Position numbers and translations under genes: made by a program
Part shown: positions 30,980 to 32,176 of the stretch, piece after piece
How the letters are laid out: the number at the start of each line of letters is the position of its first letter
Numbering within the stretch: the first letter of the stretch is position 1
The notes under the pieces: generated by a model
Database searches by the model: none
Told to the model about the DNA's origin: nothing
Seen by the model: only the letters and a program-made list of their open reading frames with translations
Assembly: GCA_029863705.1 (NCBI GenBank)
Contig: JAOTUU010000015.1
Location: forward strand, 1 to 32,176
Direction of reading: 5' to 3'
Origin: Gammaproteobacteria bacterium
Lineage (GTDB): Bacteria > Pseudomonadota > Gammaproteobacteria > Steroidobacterales > Woeseiaceae
DNA length: 32,176 bases

Positions 30980-31170
30980 TGTCCGCTTTGGGTCACAAGT
31001 AACCCTTTAGGACTAGTTTAGCCCAATGTCTGCTTCCCGGGGTAAAGCAGTCATTCGGAAGTGGCGTTTTCGGTAGTCCCTAGCTGAACGTCTGCTCTCA
31101 CCCAAAGCAGACGTTCAGATCGCTAGAAATCGAGCAAATCGAAGGGCAGCTTACGGCCAGAAGCAGACAT
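30980..31170 (+). repeat. Mosaic palindromic repeat, copy 6 (full length, 191 bases)
   Basis: Aligns with 30335-30525 from TGTCCGCTTTGGGTCACAAG to AGACAT without net insertion or deletion. It has hairpins TGCTTCCCGGGGTAAAGCA and AACGTCTGCTCTCACCCAA/AGCAGACGTT, linker GAAATCGAGCAAATCGAAG, and GCAGCTTACGGCCAGAAGC. Unlike the other placeable copies it lies between two gene starts, those of DUF1428 (leftward) and the membrane-anchored protein (rightward), in a 389-base spacer. No gene is seen in the rest of that spacer. Confidence 0.9.
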
Positions 31171-31292
31171 TCGTAAGATTGCGCCTGGGTCACGTTGCTT
31201 CGTTTACGGTTAAGATGCCCTTAACGTGACTGCTGTAATAGTTGCGGCACATCGTTCCTGATTGTTACCGGTAGTCGGTCAATGGAAAATCC

Positions 31293-31976
31293 ATGAAGAT
31301 TCCAAAACTCCCCTGGGCCAGACTTCTCGCCGAGGGCGCCCTGATAATTGTCTCCGTATATCTGGCGATCGTTCTTGAAGGTATGTCGCGGGATCGCGAA
31401 TCAGCTCGGGCGGCTCACATTGCGCTGGCCCAGATGCTCGACGAGATGCGCGAAGATCGATCCGACGTCGCCGAAATCCGGGCAATTCAGATCGAGCGAG
31501 ACGGGCAGTACAAAGCTCTGATCCATTCGTTGACAAGTCCCGATACCATGCCGCTCGACCCGGTGGCAGACGCAATGGACTCGATCTTCTTTTCAAACCG
31601 GACGCTTTATCCTCGACGCGCAGCGTGGACTACTATGGTCGCCGCAGGACAGTTGGCCGAGCTCGACGATCCCGCTCTCGTCACGCGGCTCGGTAATTTC
31701 TATGAAAGCGTTACGGTTCGGGTTATCGATAGCGGCCAGGACTACGACGAGAATATTAACGAGATCGGGCGTAACTCGGCAACGGAGATCTGGGACGGGC
31801 TTAATGGTCGATTGCTGATTAATGATGTCCACCAACTTACAAAGTTTCAGAATCAGCTTCGGTATTTGCACATCGGGTGGAACATCTGGTACCTGGATCG
31901 AATGGACGATTACAACCAGAGGCTGGACTCACTGATCATTGATATCGAGTCGTATCTGAAACAACACGCTGGCTGA
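31293..31976 (+). CDS. Membrane-anchored protein, DUF6090-like
   Basis: A 227-residue protein with one N-terminal hydrophobic segment (about 12-32, LLAEGALIIVSVYLAIVLEG) and a largely helical, charged remainder. The order 'K.P...LL.EG.LI..SV.LA....G' followed by R and a coiled, acidic stretch is like the DUF6090-type anchored proteins best known in Bacteroidetes, but I am not certain of the family. The uncleaved anchor would place the rest in the periplasm or cytoplasm. ATG at 31293 has only a weak TGGAAA upstream. No catalytic motif is seen. It is a single gene with a diverged repeat 20 bases after its stop. Confidence 0.7.
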   Translation: MKIPKLPWARLLAEGALIIVSVYLAIVLEGMSRDRESARAAHIALAQMLDEMREDRSDVAEIRAIQIERDGQYKALIHSLTSPDTMPLDPVADAMDSIFFSNRTLYPRRAAWTTMVAAGQLAELDDPALVTRLGNFYESVTVRVIDSGQDYDENINEIGRNSATEIWDGLNGRLLINDVHQLTKFQNQLRYLHIGWNIWYLDRMDDYNQRLDSLIIDIESYLKQHAG

Positions 31977-31995
31977 TGGAATGCATCGCATTTAT

Positions 31996-32029
31996 AAACG
32001 ACGGCCGCTTCGGGTCAGTAGCAGTCGTT
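31996..32029 (+). repeat. Mosaic palindromic repeat, diverged fragment
   Basis: AACGACGGCCGCTTCGGGTC followed by AGTAGCAGTCGTT resembles unit 1 of the family, with an imperfect stem (AACGAC/GTCGTT ends). It lies just after the 31293-31976 gene and reaches the stop codon of the partial gene at the right edge. Confidence 0.5.
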
Positions 32030-32176
32030 ACCACGAACCGAGTACGCCCAGCTCCTGGAACAGGTAAATTAATTGTGCCGAAAATGCAACAACAGCCGCT
32101 CCCAGTTGGATCGAGCGACGCTCCGTGATAAATGCAGCGATTGCCACAGCGATAATTACACTATAATTAATCCATA
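32028..32176 (-). CDS. C-terminal part of a probable membrane protein (partial)
   Basis: An open frame of 49 codons runs from the right edge to TAA at 32028-32030. It reads a hydrophobic segment SVIIAVAIAAFI, a basic turn TERRS, and a second hydrophobic segment AAVVAFSAQLIYLFQEL, ending GVLGSW. This looks like the last two helices of an inner-membrane protein with a short cytoplasmic loop. The rest lies outside the window. No family is recognised. Confidence 0.5.
   Translation of the reverse strand, partial: WINYSVIIAVAIAAFITERRSIQLGAAVVAFSAQLIYLFQELGVLGSW

Noticed and set aside
27968-31170. CRISPR array
   Set aside because: Repeats are long, multi-hairpin and separated by whole genes; there are no short regular spacers and no cas genes.
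27968-32029. Integron attC sites
   Set aside because: The alternation of genes and repeats is similar, but the GTTRRRY/RYYYAAC core pairs expected of attC are not found, three genes run opposite to the fourth, and no integron integrase is present.

Overview
The window looks like chromosomal DNA of a heterotrophic, probably marine gammaproteobacterium. The evidence is a very long TonB-dependent receptor of the Xanthomonas/Caulobacter type, a PUL-associated flavin-dependent halogenase, a complete glycogen operon and clear Shine-Dalgarno sites. A Woeseiaceae- or Xanthomonadales-like lineage is a guess; no taxonomic marker apart from one tRNA is present.

Left part (about 1-9350, minus strand) is a polysaccharide-utilisation locus. 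A TonB-dependent receptor comes first, followed by a hairpin terminator and then four tightly packed or overlapping genes: a 'tryptophan halogenase', a GH43 lipoprotein, a secreted SASA/CE6-like esterase, and a GH13 amylase lipoprotein with a CBM41/PUD-like N-terminal module. The last few codons of a plus-strand gene lie at the left edge.

Middle part (9424-20619, plus strand) is the operon malQ-glgC-glgA-glgB-glgP-glgX, transcribed divergently from the receptor. The shared spacer holds a perfect palindrome of LacI-operator type and a second inverted repeat. Imported alpha-glucans could therefore be re-formed by MalQ, stored through GlgC/GlgA/GlgB and mobilised by GlgP/GlgX, with import and storage possibly co-regulated. 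glgA has no ATG, GTG or TTG upstream of its conserved ADP-glucose-binding motif.

Right part (20616-32176) is more accessory in character. It holds two related small lipoproteins, a 70-residue orphan, tRNA-Val(CAC), a GAF-GGDEF diguanylate cyclase, a periplasmic cupin, a membrane FlgO/TPR protein, an orphan EF-Tu domain-2-like protein, an NTF2-like lipoprotein, an IS30-family element, a secreted protein of unknown function, an NAD(P)-binding epimerase-like protein, a DUF1428 protein and a membrane-anchored protein.

From about 23.8 kb to the right end, nearly every intergenic space carries a copy or fragment of one mosaic palindromic repeat (hairpins built on TGTCCGCTTT...AAAGCGGACAT). Two full copies have the same 191-base length. 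In the last 4 kb single genes alternate with single repeat copies, and the IS30 element appears to have inserted into one copy. This repeat family is the most unusual structure in the window. None was seen in the spacers left of 23.8 kb.
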